Source: Cristatella mucedo (lineage: Eukaryota; Bryozoa; Phylactolaemata; Cristatellidae). From it: a stretch of 43,704 nt of DNA. The DNA is taken from assembly GCA_009760855.2 (NCBI GenBank), contig WPIO01000448.1:1-43704 (forward strand). Direction: 5' to 3'. Shown here in pieces: positions 1 through 11,205 of this stretch (position 1 is the stretch's first letter; each line of letters starts with the position of its first letter). Below the pieces are notes generated by a model that was not told the origin of the DNA, did no database searches, and saw only the letters and a list, made by a program, of their open reading frames with translations. The position numbers and the translations under genes are program-made.

Positions 1-120
1 TCGCACGTAAGTAACTCGTTTCGCACGAGTTCGCAGCAGATCGCGGAATATGTAGAAACTTCGAATCTACATATCGGAGCGTGCGCTGGCTGGCAGCAGA
101 GTGCTGCACCATGTTTAAAG
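1..120. repeat. Partial left-edge satellite unit
   Basis: This is unit positions 5-124, so the window opens inside a monomer. It carries two substitutions not seen in most units: GTAAGTAACTCG replaces GTAAATAACACG near positions 8-19. The rest is consensus. Confidence 0.95.
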
Positions 121-493
121 CATTTCGCACGTAAATAACACGTTTCGCACGAGTTCGCAGCAGATCGCGGAATATGTAGAAACTTCGAATCTACATATCG
201 GAGCGTGCGCTGGCTGGGCAGCAGAGTGCTGCACCATGTTTAAAGCATTTCGCACGTAAATAACACGTTTCGCACGAGTTCGCAGCAGATCGCGGAATAT
301 GTAGAAACTTCGAATCTACATATCGGAGCGTGCGCTGGCTGGCAGCAGAGTGCTGCACCATGTTTAAAGCATTTCGCACGTAAATAACACGTTTCGCACG
401 AGTTCGCAGCAGATCGCGGAATATGTAGAAACTTCGAATCTACATATCGGAGCGTGCGCTGGCTGGCAGCAGAGTGCTGCACCATGTTTAAAG

Positions 494-502
494 CATTTCG
501 CG
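494..502. repeat. 9-bp slippage duplication at a unit start
   Basis: CATTTCGCG precedes a second CATTTCGCAC that begins the next unit at 503. The first nine bases of the monomer are doubled with one change (A to G at the ninth base). It looks like replication slippage at the monomer start. Confidence 0.85.
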
Positions 503-754
503 CATTTCGCACGTAAATAACACGTTTCGCACGAGTTCGCAGCAGATCGCGGAATATGTAGAAACTTCGAATCTACATATCGGAGCGTGCGCTGGCTGGC
601 AGCAGAGTGCTGCACCATGTTTAAAGCATTTCGCACGTAAATAACACGTTTCGCACGAGTTCGCAGCAGATCGCGGAATATGTAGAAACTTCGAATCTAC
701 ATATCGGAGCGTGCGCTGGCTGGCAGCAGAGTGCTGCACCATGTTTAAAGCATT

Positions 755-817
755 TCGCACGTAAATAACACGTTTCGCACGAGTTCGCAGCAGATCGCGG
801 AATATGTAGAAACTTCG
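755..817. other. 10-bp phased TCG motifs within the monomer
   Basis: In the reference monomer TCG starts at unit positions 5, 25, 35, 45 and 65, all on one 10-bp grid; positions 15 and 55 on that grid are not TCG. The sixth TCG, at 78, is off phase. The four tetranucleotides at 5, 25, 35 and 45 are all TCGC. Spacing near one helical turn puts these steps on one face of the DNA, as in some nucleosome-positioning or curved satellites. That functional reading is inference. Confidence 0.6.
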
Positions 818-828
818 AATCTACATAT
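802..828. repeat. Perfect 9-bp dyad within each consensus monomer
   Basis: Unit positions 52-60 read ATATGTAGA and 70-78 read TCTACATAT, exact reverse complements around a 9-base spacer that contains the palindrome TTCGAA. The dyad is intact in all consensus units. It is degraded in the diverged types: ATATCTAGA with TCTGCATGT in L units, TATGTAAAA with TCTACATTT in K units, ATACGTAGA in M units and ACATGTAGA in B units. It could extrude as a cruciform, fold in RNA or bind a dimeric protein; none of these is shown by the sequence. Confidence 0.8.
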
Positions 829-846
829 CGGAGCGTGCGCTGGCTG

Positions 847-861
847 GCAGCAGAGTGCTGC
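847..861. repeat. Short GCAGCA/TGCTGC hairpin in each monomer
   Basis: Unit positions 97-102 (GCAGCA) and 106-111 (TGCTGC) are reverse complements around the triplet GAG. A 6-bp stem with a 3-base loop is short. It is kept in most units but altered in K units (GCAGAAAAGTGCTGC), B units (GCAGCACAGTGCTGC) and A units (GTGCAGC). The CAG run is a site of triplet gain at 35027-35038. Confidence 0.6.
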
Positions 862-3483
862 ACCATGTTTAAAGCATTTCGCACGTAAATAACACGTTTC
901 GCACGAGTTCGCAGCAGATCGCGGAATATGTAGAAACTTCGAATCTACATATCGGAGCGTGCGCTGGCTGGCAGCAGAGTGCTGCACCATGTTTAAAGCA
1001 TTTCGCACGTAAATAACACGTTTCGCACGAGTTCGCAGCAGATCGCGGAATATGTAGAAACTTCGAATCTACATATCGGAGCGTGCGCTGGCTGGCAGCA
1101 GAGTGCTGCACCATGTTTAAAGCATTTCGCACGTAAATAACACATTTCGCACGAGTTCGCAGCAGATCGCGGAATATGTAGAAACTTCGAATCTACATAT
1201 CGGAGCGTGCGCTGGCTGGCAGCAGAGTGCTGCACCATGTTTAAAGCATTTCGCACGTAAATAACACGTTTCGCACGAGTTCGCAGCAGATCGCGGAATA
1301 TGTAGAAACTTCGAATCTACATATCGGAGCGTGCGCTGGCTGGCAGCAGAGTGCTGCACCATGTTTAAAGCATTTCGCACGTAAATAACACGTTTCGCAC
1401 GAGTTCGCAGCAGATCGCGGAATATGTAGAAACTTCGAATCTACATATCGGAGCGTGCGCTGGCTGGCAGCAGAGTGCTGCACCATGTTTAAAGCATTTC
1501 GCACGTAAATAACACGTTTCGCACGAGTTCGCAGCAGATCGCGGAATATGTAGAAACTTCGAATCTACATATCGGAGCGTGCGCTGGCTGGCAGCAGAGT
1601 GCTGCACCATGTTTAAAGCATTTCGCACGTAAATAACACGTTTCGCACGAGTTCGCAGCAGATCGCGGAATATGTAGAAACTTCGAATCTACATATCGGA
1701 GCGTGTGCTGGCTGGCAGCAGAGTGCTGCACCATGTTTAAAGCATTTCGCACGTAAATAACACGTTTTCGCACGAGTTCGCAGCAGATCGCGGAATATGT
1801 AGAAACTTCGAATCTACATATCGGAGCGTGTGCTGGCTGGCAGCAGAGTGCTGCACCATGTTTAAAGCATTTCGCACGTAAATAACACGTTTCGCACGAG
1901 TTCGCAGCAGATCGCGGAATATGTAGAAACTTCGAATCTACATATCGGAGCGTGCGCTGGCTGGCAGCAGAGTGCTGCACCATGTTTAAAGCATTTCGCA
2001 CGTAAATAACACGTTTCGCACGAGTTCGCAGCAGATCGCGGAATATGTAGAAACTTCGAATCTACATATCGGAGCGTGCGCTGGCTGGCAGCAGAGTGCT
2101 GCACCCTGTTTAAAGCATTTCGCACGTAAATAACACGTTTCGCACGAGTTCGCAGCAGATCGCGGAATATGTAGAAACTTCGAATCTACATATCGGAGCG
2201 TGCGCTGGCTGGCAGCAGAGTGCTGCACCTTGTTTTTAAGCATTTCGCACGTAAATAACACGTTTCGCACGAGTTCGCAGCAGATCGCGGAATATGTAGA
2301 AACTTCGAATCTACATATCGGAGCGTGCGCTGGCTGGCAGCAGAGTGCTGCACCATGTTTAAAGCATTTCGCACGTAAATAACACGTTTCGCACGAGTTC
2401 GCAGCAGATCGCGGAATATGTAAAAACTTCGAATCTACATATCGGAGCGTGCGCTGGCTGGCAGCAGAGTGCTGCACCATATTTAAAGCATTTCGCACGT
2501 AAATAACACGTTTCGCACGAGTTCGCAGCAGATCGCGGAATATGTAGAAACTTCGAATCTACATATCGGAGCGTGCGCTGGCTGGCAGCAGAGTGCTGCA
2601 CCATGTTTAAAGCATTTCGCACGTAAATAACACGTTTCGCACGAGTTCGCAGCAGATCGCGGAATATGTAGAAACTTCGAATCTACATATCGGAGCGTGC
2701 GCTGGCTGGCAGCAGAGTGCTGCACCATGTTTAAAGCATTTCGCACGTAAATAACACGTTTCGCACGAGTTCGCAGCAGATCGCGGAATATGTAGAAACT
2801 TCGAATCTACATATCGGAGCGTGCGCTGGCTGGCAGCAGAGTGCTGCACCATGTTTAAAGCATTTCGCACGTAAATAACACGTTTCGCACGAGTTCGCAG
2901 CAGATCGCGGAATATGTAGAAACTTCGAATCTACATATCGGAGCGTGCGCTGGCTGGCAGCAGAGTGCTGCACCATGTTTAAAGCATTTCGCACGTAAAT
3001 AACACGTTTTTCGCACGAGTTCGCAGCAGATCGCGGAATATGTAGAAAACTTCGAATCTACATATCGGAGCGTGCGCTGGCTGGCAGCAGAGTGCTGCAC
3101 CATGTTTAAAGCATTTCGCACGTAAATAACACGTTTCGCACGAGTTCGCAGCAGATCGCGGAATATGTAGAAACTTCGAATCTACATATCGGAGCGTGTG
3201 CTGGCTGGCAGCAGAGTGCTGCCCCATGTTTAAAGCATTTCGCACGTAAATAACACGTTTCGCACGAGTTCGCAGCAGATCGCGGAATATGTAGAAACTT
3301 CGAATCTACATATCGGAGCGTGCGCTGGCTGGCAGCAGAGTGCTGCACCATGTTTAAAGCTTTTCGCACGTAAATAACACGTTTCGCACGAGTTCGCAGC
3401 AGATCGCGGAATATGTAGAAACTTCGAATCTACATATCGGAGCGTGCGCTGGCTGGCAGCAGAGTGCTGCACCTAGTTTAAAG

Positions 3484-5105
3484 CATTTCGCACGTAAATA
3501 ACACGTTTCGCACTACTTCGCAGCAGATCGCGGAATATGTAGAAACTTCGAATCTACATATCGGAGCGTGCGCTGGCTGGCAGCAGAGTGCTGCACCATG
3601 TTTAAAGCATTTCGCACGTAAATAACACATTTCGCACGAGTTCGCAGCAGATCGCGGAATACGTAGAAACATCGAATCTACATATCGGAGCGTGTGCTGG
3701 CTGGCAGCAGAGTGCTGCACCATGTTTAAAGCATTTCGCACGTAAATAACACGTTTCGCACAAAATCGCAGCAGATCACGGAATATGTAAAAACTTCAAA
3801 TCTACATTTAGGAGCGTGCGCTGGCTGGCAGAAAAGTGCTGCACCTTGTTTTGAGCATTTCGCACTCGAATAATACATTTCGCACGAGTTCGCAGCAGAT
3901 CGCTAAATATCTAGAAAGTTCAAATCTGCATGTCGGAGCGTGTGCTGGCTGGCAGCAGAGTGCTGCACCTTGTTTTGATTATTTCGCACTCGAATAACAC
4001 ATTTCGCACGAGTTCGCAGCAGATCGCTAAATATTTAGAAAGTTCAAATCTGCATGTCGGAGCGTGTGCTGGCTGGCAGCAGAGTGATGCACCATGTTTA
4101 AAACATTTCGCACGTAAATAACACGTTTCGCACGAGTTCGCAGCAGATCGCGGAATATGTAGAAACATCGAATCTACATATCGGAGCGTGCGCTGGCTGG
4201 CAGCAGAGTGCAGCACCATGTTTAAAGCATTTCGCACGTAAATAACACGTTTCGCACGAGTTCGCAGCAGATCGCGTAACATGTAGAAACTTCGAATCTA
4301 CATATCGCAGCGTGCGCTGGCTGGCAGCACAGTGCTGCACCTAGTTTAAAGCATTTCGCACGTAAATAACACGTTTCGCACTACTTCGCAGCAGATCGCG
4401 GAATATGTAGAAAACGAATCGAATCTACATATCGGAGCGTGCGCTGGCTGGCAGCAGAGTGCTGCACCATGTTTAAAGCATTTCGCACGTAAATAACACG
4501 TTTCGCACGAGTTCGCAGCAGATCGCAGATCGCGGAATACGTAGAAACATCGAATCTACATATCGGAGCGTGTGCTGGCTGGCAGCAGAGTGCTGCACCA
4601 TGTTTAAAGCATTTCGCACGTAAATAACACGTTTCGCACGAGTTCGCAGCAGATCACGGAATATGTAAAAACTTCAAATCTACATTTGGGAGCGTGCGCT
4701 GGCTGGCAGAAAAGTGCTGCACCTTGTTTTGAGCATTTCGCACTCGAATAATACATTTCGCACGAGTTTGCAGCAGATCGCTAAATATCTAGAAAGTTCA
4801 AATCTGCATGTCGGAGCGTGTGCTGGCTGGCAGCAGAGTGATGCACCATGTTTAAAACATTTCGCACGTAAATAACACGTTTCGCACGAGTTCGCAGCAG
4901 ATCGCGGAATATGTAGAAACTTCAAATCCACATTTCGGAGCGTGGGCTTGCTGGCAGCAGACTGCTGCACCTTGTTTAAAGCATTTCGCACGTAAATAAC
5001 ACGTTTCGCACGAGTTCGCAGCAGATCGCGGAATATGTAAAAACTTCAAATCTACATTTAGGAGCGTGCGCTGGCTGGCAGCAGAGTGCTGCACCTAGTT
5101 TAAAG
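3484..5105. repeat. Higher-order repeat copy 1 (T-M-K-L-L2-A-B-T-M-K-L-D)
   Basis: Thirteen diverged monomers in the shared order. T at 3484 and 4352 has CACCTAG upstream and CGCACTACTTCG. M at 3608 and 4479 has CACATTT, ATACGTAG, AAACATCG and GTGTGCTGG. K at 3732 has CACAAAATCG, GATCACGG, TGTAAAAACTTCAAAT, GGCAGAAAAGTG and TTGTTTTGAG; K at 4610 lacks the CACAAAATCG part. L at 3856 and 4734 has CACTCGAATAATAC, CGCTAAATATCTAG and CTGCATGTCGG. L2 is at 3980, A at 4104 (GTGCAGCACC), B at 4228 (CGTAACATG, CAGCACAGTG) and D at 4858 (AATCCACATTTC, CAGACTGC). A K-like unit at 4982 closes the block. The unit at 4352 has +3 bases (AAAACGAATCG) and the one at 4479 a 7-bp duplication of AGATCGC. Confidence 0.88.
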
Positions 5106-6973
5106 CATTTCGCACGTAAATAACACGTTTCGCACTACTTCGCAGCAGATCGCGGAATATGTAGAAACTTCGAATCTACATATCGGAGCGTGTGCTGGCT
5201 GGCAGCAGAGTGCTGCACCATGTTTAAAGCATTTCGCACGTAAATAACACGTTTCGCACGACTTCGCAGCAGATCGCGGAATATGTAGAAACTTCGAATC
5301 TACATATCGGAGCGTGCGCTGGCTGGCAGCAGAGTGCTGCACCATGTTTAAAGCATTTCGCACGTAAATAACACGTTTCGCACGAGTTCGCAGCAGATCG
5401 CGGAATATGTAGAAACTTCGAATCTACATATCGGAGCGTGCGCTGGCTGGCAGCAGAGTGCTGCACCATGTTTAAAGCATTTCGCACGTAAATAACACGT
5501 TTCGCACGAGTTCGCAGCAGATCGCGGAATATGTAGAAACTTCGAATCTACATATCGGAGCGTGCGCTGGCTGGCAGCAGAGTGCTGCACCATGTTTTAA
5601 AGCATTTCGCACGTAAATAACACGTTTCGCACGAGTTCGCAGCAGATCGCGGAATATGTAGAAACTTCGAATCTACATATCGGAGCGTGCGCTGGCTGGC
5701 AGCAGAGTGCTGCACCATGTTTAAAGCATTTCGCACGTAAATAACACATTTCGCACGAGTTCTCAGCAGATCGCGGAATATGTAGAAACTTCGAATCTAC
5801 ATATCGGAGCGTGTGCTGGCTGGCAGCAGAGTGCTGCACCTAGTTTAAAGCATTTCGCACGTAAATAAATAACACGTTTCGCACTAGTTCGCAGCAGATC
5901 GCGGAATATGTAGAAACTTCGAATCTACATATCGGAGCGTGCGCTGGCTGGCAGCAGAGTGCTGCACCATGTTTAAAGCATTTCGCACGTAAATAACCCG
6001 TTTCGCACGAGTTCGCAGCAGATCGCGGAATATGTAGAAACTTCGAATCTACATATCGGAGCGTGTGCTGGCTGGCAGCAGAGTGCTGCACCATGTTTAA
6101 AGCATTTCGCACGTAAATAACACGTTTCGCACGAGTTCGCAGCAGATCGCGGAATATGTAGAAACTTCGAATCTACATATCGGAGCGTGCGCTGGCTGGC
6201 AGCAGAGTGCTGCACCTTGTTTAAAGCATTTCGCACGTAAATAACACGTTTCGCACGAGTTTCGCAGCAGATCGCGGAATATGTAGAAACTTCGAATCTA
6301 CATATCGGAGCGTGCGCTGGCTGGCAGCAGAGTGCTGCACCATGTTTAAAGCATTTCGCACGTAAATAACACACGTTTCGCACGAGTTCGCAGCAGATCG
6401 CGGAATATGTAGAAACTTCGAATCTACATATCGGAGCGTGTGCTGGCTGGCAGCAGAGTGCTGCACCATGTTTAAAGCATTTCGCACGTAAATAACACGT
6501 TTCGCACGAGTTCGCAGCAGATCGCGGAATATGTAGAAACTTCGAATCTACATATCGGAGCGTGCGCTGGCTGGCAGCAGAGTGCTGCACAATGTTTAAA
6601 GCATTTCGCACGTTAATAACACGTTTCGCACGAGTTCGCAGCAGATCGCGGAATATGTAGAAACTTCGAATCTACATATCGGAGCGTGCGCTGGCTGGCA
6701 GCAGAGTGCTGCACCATGTTTAAAGCATTTCGCACGTAAATAACACGTTTCGCACGAGTTCGCAGCAGATCGCGGAATATGTAGAAACTTCGAATCTACA
6801 TATCGGAGCGTGCGCTGGCTGGCAGCAGAGTGCTGCACCATGTTTAAAGCATTTCGCACGTAAATAACACGTTTCGCACGAGTTCGCAGCAGATCGCGGA
6901 ATATGTAAAAACTTCGAATCTACATATCGGAGCGTGCGCTGGCTGGCAGCAGAGTGCTGCACCATGTTTAAAG

Positions 6974-7103
6974 CATTTCGCACACGTAAATAACACGTTT
7001 TTCGCACGAGTTCGCAGCAGATCGCGCGGAATATGTAGAAACTTCGAATCTACATATCGGAGCGTGCGCTGGCTGGCAGCAGAGTGCTGCACCATGTTTA
7101 AAG
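6974..7103. repeat. 130-bp monomer with three separate dinucleotide gains
   Basis: This unit gained AC (CGCACACGTAA), TT (CACGTTTTTCG) and CG (ATCGCGCGG) independently, giving +6. Three short expansions in one unit is unusual beside largely 124-bp neighbours. Confidence 0.85.
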
Positions 7104-7600
7104 CATTTCGCACGTAAATAACACGTTTCGCACGAGTTCGCAGCAGATCGCGGAATATGTAGAAACTTCGAATCTACATATCGGCGCGTGCGCTGGCTGG
7201 CAGCAGAGTGCTGCACCATGTTTAAAGCATTTCGCACGTAAATAACACGTTTCGCACGAGTTCGCAGCAGATCGCGGAATATGTAGAAACTTCGAATCTA
7301 CATATCGGAGCGTGCGCTGGCTGGCAGCAGAGTGCTGCACCATGTTAAAAAGCATTTCGCACGTAAATAACACGTTTCGCACGAGTTCGCAGCAGATCGC
7401 GGAATATGTAGAAACTTCGAATCTACATATCGGAGCGTGCGCTGGCTGGCAGCAGAGTGCTGCACCCTGTTTAAAGCATTTCGCACGTAAATAACACGTT
7501 TCGCACGAGTTCGCAGCAGATCGCGGAATATGTAGAAACTTCGAATCTACATATCGGAGCGTGCGCTGGCTGGCAGCAGAGTGCTGCACCATGTTTAAAG

Positions 7601-7722
7601 CATTTCGCACGTAAATAATTTTTCGGACGAGTTCGCAGCAGATAGCAGAATATGTAGAAACTTCAAATCTACATATCGGAGCGTGCGCTGGCTGGCAGCA
7701 GAGTGCTGCACCATGTTTAAAG
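7601..7722. repeat. Diverged 122-bp monomer
   Basis: The segment after GTAAATAA reads TTTTTCGGACGAG instead of CACGTTTCGCACGAG (2 bases shorter), followed by CAGATAGCAGAATATG and CTTCAAATC. These changes are not shared with the T/M/K/L types, so it is a private variant. Confidence 0.85.
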
Positions 7723-8470
7723 CATTTCGCACGTAAATAACACATTTCGCACGAGTTCGCAGCAGATCGCGGAATATGTAGAAACTTCGAATCTACATAT
7801 CGGAGCGTGCGCTGGCTGGCAGCAGAGTGCTGCACCATGTTTAAAGCATTTTTCGCACGTAAAATAACACGTTTCGCACGAGTTCGCAGCAGATCGCGGA
7901 ATATGTAGAAACTTCGAATCTACATATCGGAGCGTGCGCTGGCTGGCAGCAGAGTGCTGCACCATGTTTAAAGCATTTCGCACGTAAATAACACGTTTCG
8001 CACGACTTCGCAGCAGATCGCGGAATATGTAGAAACTTCGAATCTACATATCGGAGCGTGCGCTGGCTGGCAGCAGAGTGCTGCACCATGTTTAAAGCAT
8101 TTCGCACGTAAATAACACGTTTCGCACGAGTTCGCAGCAGATCGCGGAATATGTAGAAACTTCGAATCTACATATCGGAGCGTGTGCTGGCTGGCAGCAG
8201 AGTGCTGCACCATGTTTAAAGCATTTCGCACGTAAATAACACGTTTCGCACGAGTTTCGCAGCAGATCGCGGAATATGTAGAAACTTCGAATCTACATAT
8301 CGGAGCGTGCGCTGGCTGGCAGCAGAGTGCTGCACCATGTTTAAAGCATTTCGCACGTAAATAACACGTTTCGCACGAGTTCGCAGCAGATCGCGGAATA
8401 TGTAGAAACATCGAATCTACATATCGGAGCGTGCGCTGGCTGGCAGCAGAGTGCTGCACCTAGTTTAAAG

Positions 8471-9346
8471 CATTTCGCACGTAAATAACACGTTTCGCAC
8501 TACTTCGCAGCAGATCGCGGAATATGTAGAAACTTCGAATCTACATATCGGAGCGTGCGCTGGCTGGCAGCAGAGTGCTGCACCTAGTTTAAAGCATTTC
8601 GCACGTAAAATAACACGTTTCGCACGAGTTTCGCAGCAGATCGCGGAATATGTAGAAACTTCGAATCTACATATCGGAGCGTGCGCTGGCTGGCAGCAGA
8701 GTGCTGCACCATGTTTAAAGCATTTCGCACGTAAATAACACATTTCGCACGAGTTCGCAGCAGATCGCGGAATATGTAGAAAGTTCAAATCTGCATGTCG
8801 GAGCGTGTGCTGGCTGGCAGCAGAGTGCTGCACCATGTTTAAAAGCATTTCGCACGTAAAATAACACGTTTCGCACGAGTTCGCAGCAGATCGCGGAATA
8901 TGTAGAAAACTTCGAATCTACTACATATCGGAGCGTGTGCTGGCTGGCAGCAGAGTGCTGCACCATGTTTAAAGCATTTCGCACGTAAATAACACGTTTC
9001 GCACGAGTTCGCAGCAGATCGCGGAATATGTAGAAACTTCGAATCTACATATCGGAGCGTGCGCTGGCTGGCAGCAGAGTGCTGCACCTAGTTTAAAGCA
9101 TTTCGCACGTAAATAACACGTTTCGCACTACTTCGCAGCAGATCGCGGAATATGTAGAAACTTCGAATCTACATATCGGAGCGTGCGCTGGCTGGCAGCA
9201 GAGTGCTGCACCTAGTTTAAAGCATTTCGCACGTAAATAACACGTTTCGCACTACTTCGCAGCAGATCGCGGAATATGTAGAAACTTCGAATCTACATAT
9301 CGGAGCGTGTGCTGGCTGGCAGCAGAGTGCTGCACCATGTTTAAAG
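8471..9346. repeat. Mixed block rich in T-type monomers
   Basis: T-type units start at 8471, 9099 and 9223 (CACCTAG junction plus CGCACTACTTCG). The unit at 8721 is a hybrid with CACATTT from the M type and GAAAGTTCAAATCTGCATG plus GTGTGCTGG from the L type. The next unit, at 8846, has +5 bases including an extra CTA (CTACTACATAT). The block leads directly into higher-order copy 2. Confidence 0.8.
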
Positions 9347-11205
9347 CATTTCGCACGTAAATAACACGTTTCGCACGAGTTCGCAGCAGATCGCGGAATA
9401 TGTAGAAACATCGAATCTACATATCGGAGCGTGCGCTGGCTGGCAGCAGAGTGCTGCACCATGTTTAAAGCATTTCGCACGTAAATAACACGTTTCGCAC
9501 GAGTTCGCAGCAGATCGCGTAACATGTATAAACTTCGAATCTACATATCGGAGCTTGCGCTGGCTGGCAGCAGAGTGCTGAACCTAGTTTAAAGCATTTC
9601 GCACGTAAACAACACGTTTCGCACTACTTCGCAGCAGATCGCGGAATATGTAGAAACTTCGAATCCACATATCGGAGCGTACGCTGGCCGGCAGCAGAGT
9701 GCTGCACCATGTTTAAAGCATTTCGCACGTAAATAACACATTTCGCACGAGTTCGCAGCAGATCGCGGAATACGTAGAAACATCGAATCTACATATCGGA
9801 GCGTGTGCTGGCTGGCAGCAGAGTGCTGCACCATGTTTAAAGCATTTCGCACGTAAATAACACGTTTCGCACAAAATCGCAGTAGATCACGGAATATGTA
9901 AAAACTTCAAATCTACATTTGGGAGCGTGCGCTGGCTGGCAGAAAAGTGCTGCACCTTGTTTTGAGCATTTCGCACTCGAATAATACATTTCGCACGAGT
10001 ACGCAGCAGATCGCTAAATATCTAGAAAGTTCAAATCTGCTAGTCGGAGCGTGTGCTGGCTGGCAGCAGAGTGCTGCACCTTGTTTTGATTATTTCGCAC
10101 TCGAATAACACATTTCGCACGAGTTCGCAGCAGATCGCTAAATATTTAGAAAGTTCAAATCTGCATGTCGGAGCGTGTGCTGGCTGGCAGCAGAGTGATG
10201 CACCATGTTTAAAACATTTCGCACGTAAATAACACGTTTCGCACGAGTTCGCAGCAGATCGCGGAATATGTAGAAACATCGAATCTACATATCGGACGTG
10301 CGCTGGCTGGCAGCAGAGTGCAGCACCATGTTTAAAGCATTTCGCACGTAAATAACACGTTTCGCACGAGTTCGCAGCAGATCGCGTAACATGTAGAAAC
10401 TTCGAATCTACATATCGCAGCGTGCGCTGGCTGGCAGCACAGTGCTGCACCTAGTTTAAAGCATTTCGCACGTAAATAACACGTTTCGCACTACTTCGCA
10501 GCAGATCGCGGAATATGTAGAAACTTCGAATCTACATATCGCAGCGTGCGCTGGCTGGCAGCAGAGTGCTGCACCATGTTTAAAGCATTTCGCACGTAAA
10601 TAACACATTTCGCACGAGTTCGCAGCAGATCGCGGAATATGTAGAAACATCGAATCTACATATCGGAGCGTGTGCTGGCTGGCAGCAGAGTGCTGCACCA
10701 TGTTTAAAGCATTTCGCACGTAAATAACACGTTTCGCACAAAATCGCAGCAGATCACGGAATATGTAAAAACTTCAAATCTACATTTGGGAGCGTGCGCT
10801 GGCTGGCAGAAAAGTGCTGCACCTTGTTTTGAGCATTTCGCACTCGAATAATACATTTCGCACGAGTTTGCAGCAGATCGCTAAATATCTAGAAAGTTAG
10901 AATCTGCATGTCGGAGCGTGTGCTGGCTGGCAGCAGAGTGATGCACCATGTTTAAAACATTTCGCACGTAAATAACACGTTTCGCACGAGTTCGCAGCAG
11001 ATCGCGGAATATGTAGAAACTTCAAATCCACATTTAGGAGCGTGCGATGGCTGGCAGCAGACTGCTGCACCATGTATAAAGCATTTCGCACGTAAATAAC
11101 ACGTTTCGCACAAATTCGCAGCCGATCGCGGAATATGTAGAAACATCGAATCTACATATCGGAGCGTGCGCTGGCTGGCAGCAGAGTGCTGCACCATGTT
11201 TAAAG
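9347..11205. repeat. Higher-order repeat copy 2 (A'-B'-T-M-K-L-L2-A-B-T-M-K-L-D)
   Basis: Fourteen ordered diverged units plus one more variant unit at 11082. Starts: A' 9347 (AAACATCG), B' 9471 (CGTAACATGTATAAAC, GGAGCTTGCG, GCTGAACCTAG), T 9595 (AATCCACATATC, GTACGCTGGCCGG), M 9719, K 9843, L 9967 (CTGCTAGTCGG), L2 10091 (TATTTCGCACTCG, AATATTTAG), A 10215, B 10338, T 10462, M 10586, K 10710, L 10834, D 10958 (AATCCACATTTAGG, GTGCGATGG, CAGACTGC). The unit at 11082 has CACAAATTCGCAGCCG and AAACATCG. The A unit has lost one base (CGGACGTG). The first twelve units match copy 3 nearly base for base. Confidence 0.9.

Larger units (their letters stand above)
751..874. repeat. Reference consensus satellite monomer (124 bp)
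   Basis: This unit matches the majority base at every position and is a convenient reference. Composition is 29 C and 32 G in 124 bases with 12 CpG. It contains a BstBI-type TTCGAA at unit positions 64-69 and a DraI-type TTTAAA at 118-123, so most units carry both palindromes. TTTCGCACG occurs twice, 20 bp apart, with a degenerate third copy (GTTCGCAGC at 33-41). The octamer GCAGCAGA occurs at 37-44 and 97-104. These internal echoes suggest that the first half of the monomer grew from a shorter sub-repeat. Confidence 0.95.
503..3483. repeat. Near-consensus satellite block 1
   Basis: Twenty-four units, most identical to the consensus; the units starting at 503, 627, 751, 875 and 999 appear perfect. 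Departures are single changes: CACATTT for CACGTTT in the unit at 1123, GTGTGCTGG for GTGCGCTGG at 1619 and 1743, an extra T at 1743, CACCCTG before 2116, TTTTTAAG before 2241, TGTAAAAAC at 2365, and +3 bases in the unit at 2985. No gene or unrelated sequence lies in this stretch. Confidence 0.93.
5106..8470. repeat. Near-consensus satellite block 2
   Basis: Twenty-seven mostly consensus units after a T-type unit at 5106. Notable members: 5851 (+4, GTAAATAAATAAC, with CGCACTAGTTCG), 6352 (AACACACG, +2), 6602 (ACGTTAATAAC), 7228 (+1, GTTAAAAAG), 7847 (+3) and 8347 (AAACATCG, then CACCTAG). GTGTGCTGG recurs in the units at 5106, 5727, 5979, 6352 and 8098. Nothing other than satellite is present. 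Confidence 0.9.

Noticed and set aside
784-800. CENP-B box-like motif: TTCG, four bases, A, then a CG-rich stretch at unit positions 34-50.
   Set aside because: The mammalian box needs TTCG-N4-A-N2-CGGG. Here the spacing after A is one base too long and the last part reads CGCG. It is a near miss of a short motif in a CpG-rich repeat and not evidence of binding.
847-861. Rho-independent terminator or regulatory hairpin at GCAGCA-GAG-TGCTGC.
   Set aside because: The stem is only 6 bp, has no following T-run, repeats in most monomers and is not next to any gene.
2200-2382. Short plus-strand open frames of about 60 codons (2200-2382, 3930-4121, 7312-7494, 24465-24647, 42988-43170).
   Set aside because: They appear where a small indel or variant near the GTTTAAAG segment removes a stop. 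Their sequence is entirely satellite and there is no promoter or independent coding signal.
3732-3979. K and L units as a separate satellite family.
   Set aside because: They align along their full 124 bp to the consensus with shared landmarks (GCAGCAGATC, GGCTGGCAG, GTGCTGCACC), so they are diverged members of the same family.
7601-7722. Possible insertion or transposon footprint at the oddly diverged unit.
   Set aside because: The unit is 2 bp shorter than normal, with only local substitutions; there is no inserted foreign sequence, target-site duplication or terminal repeat.
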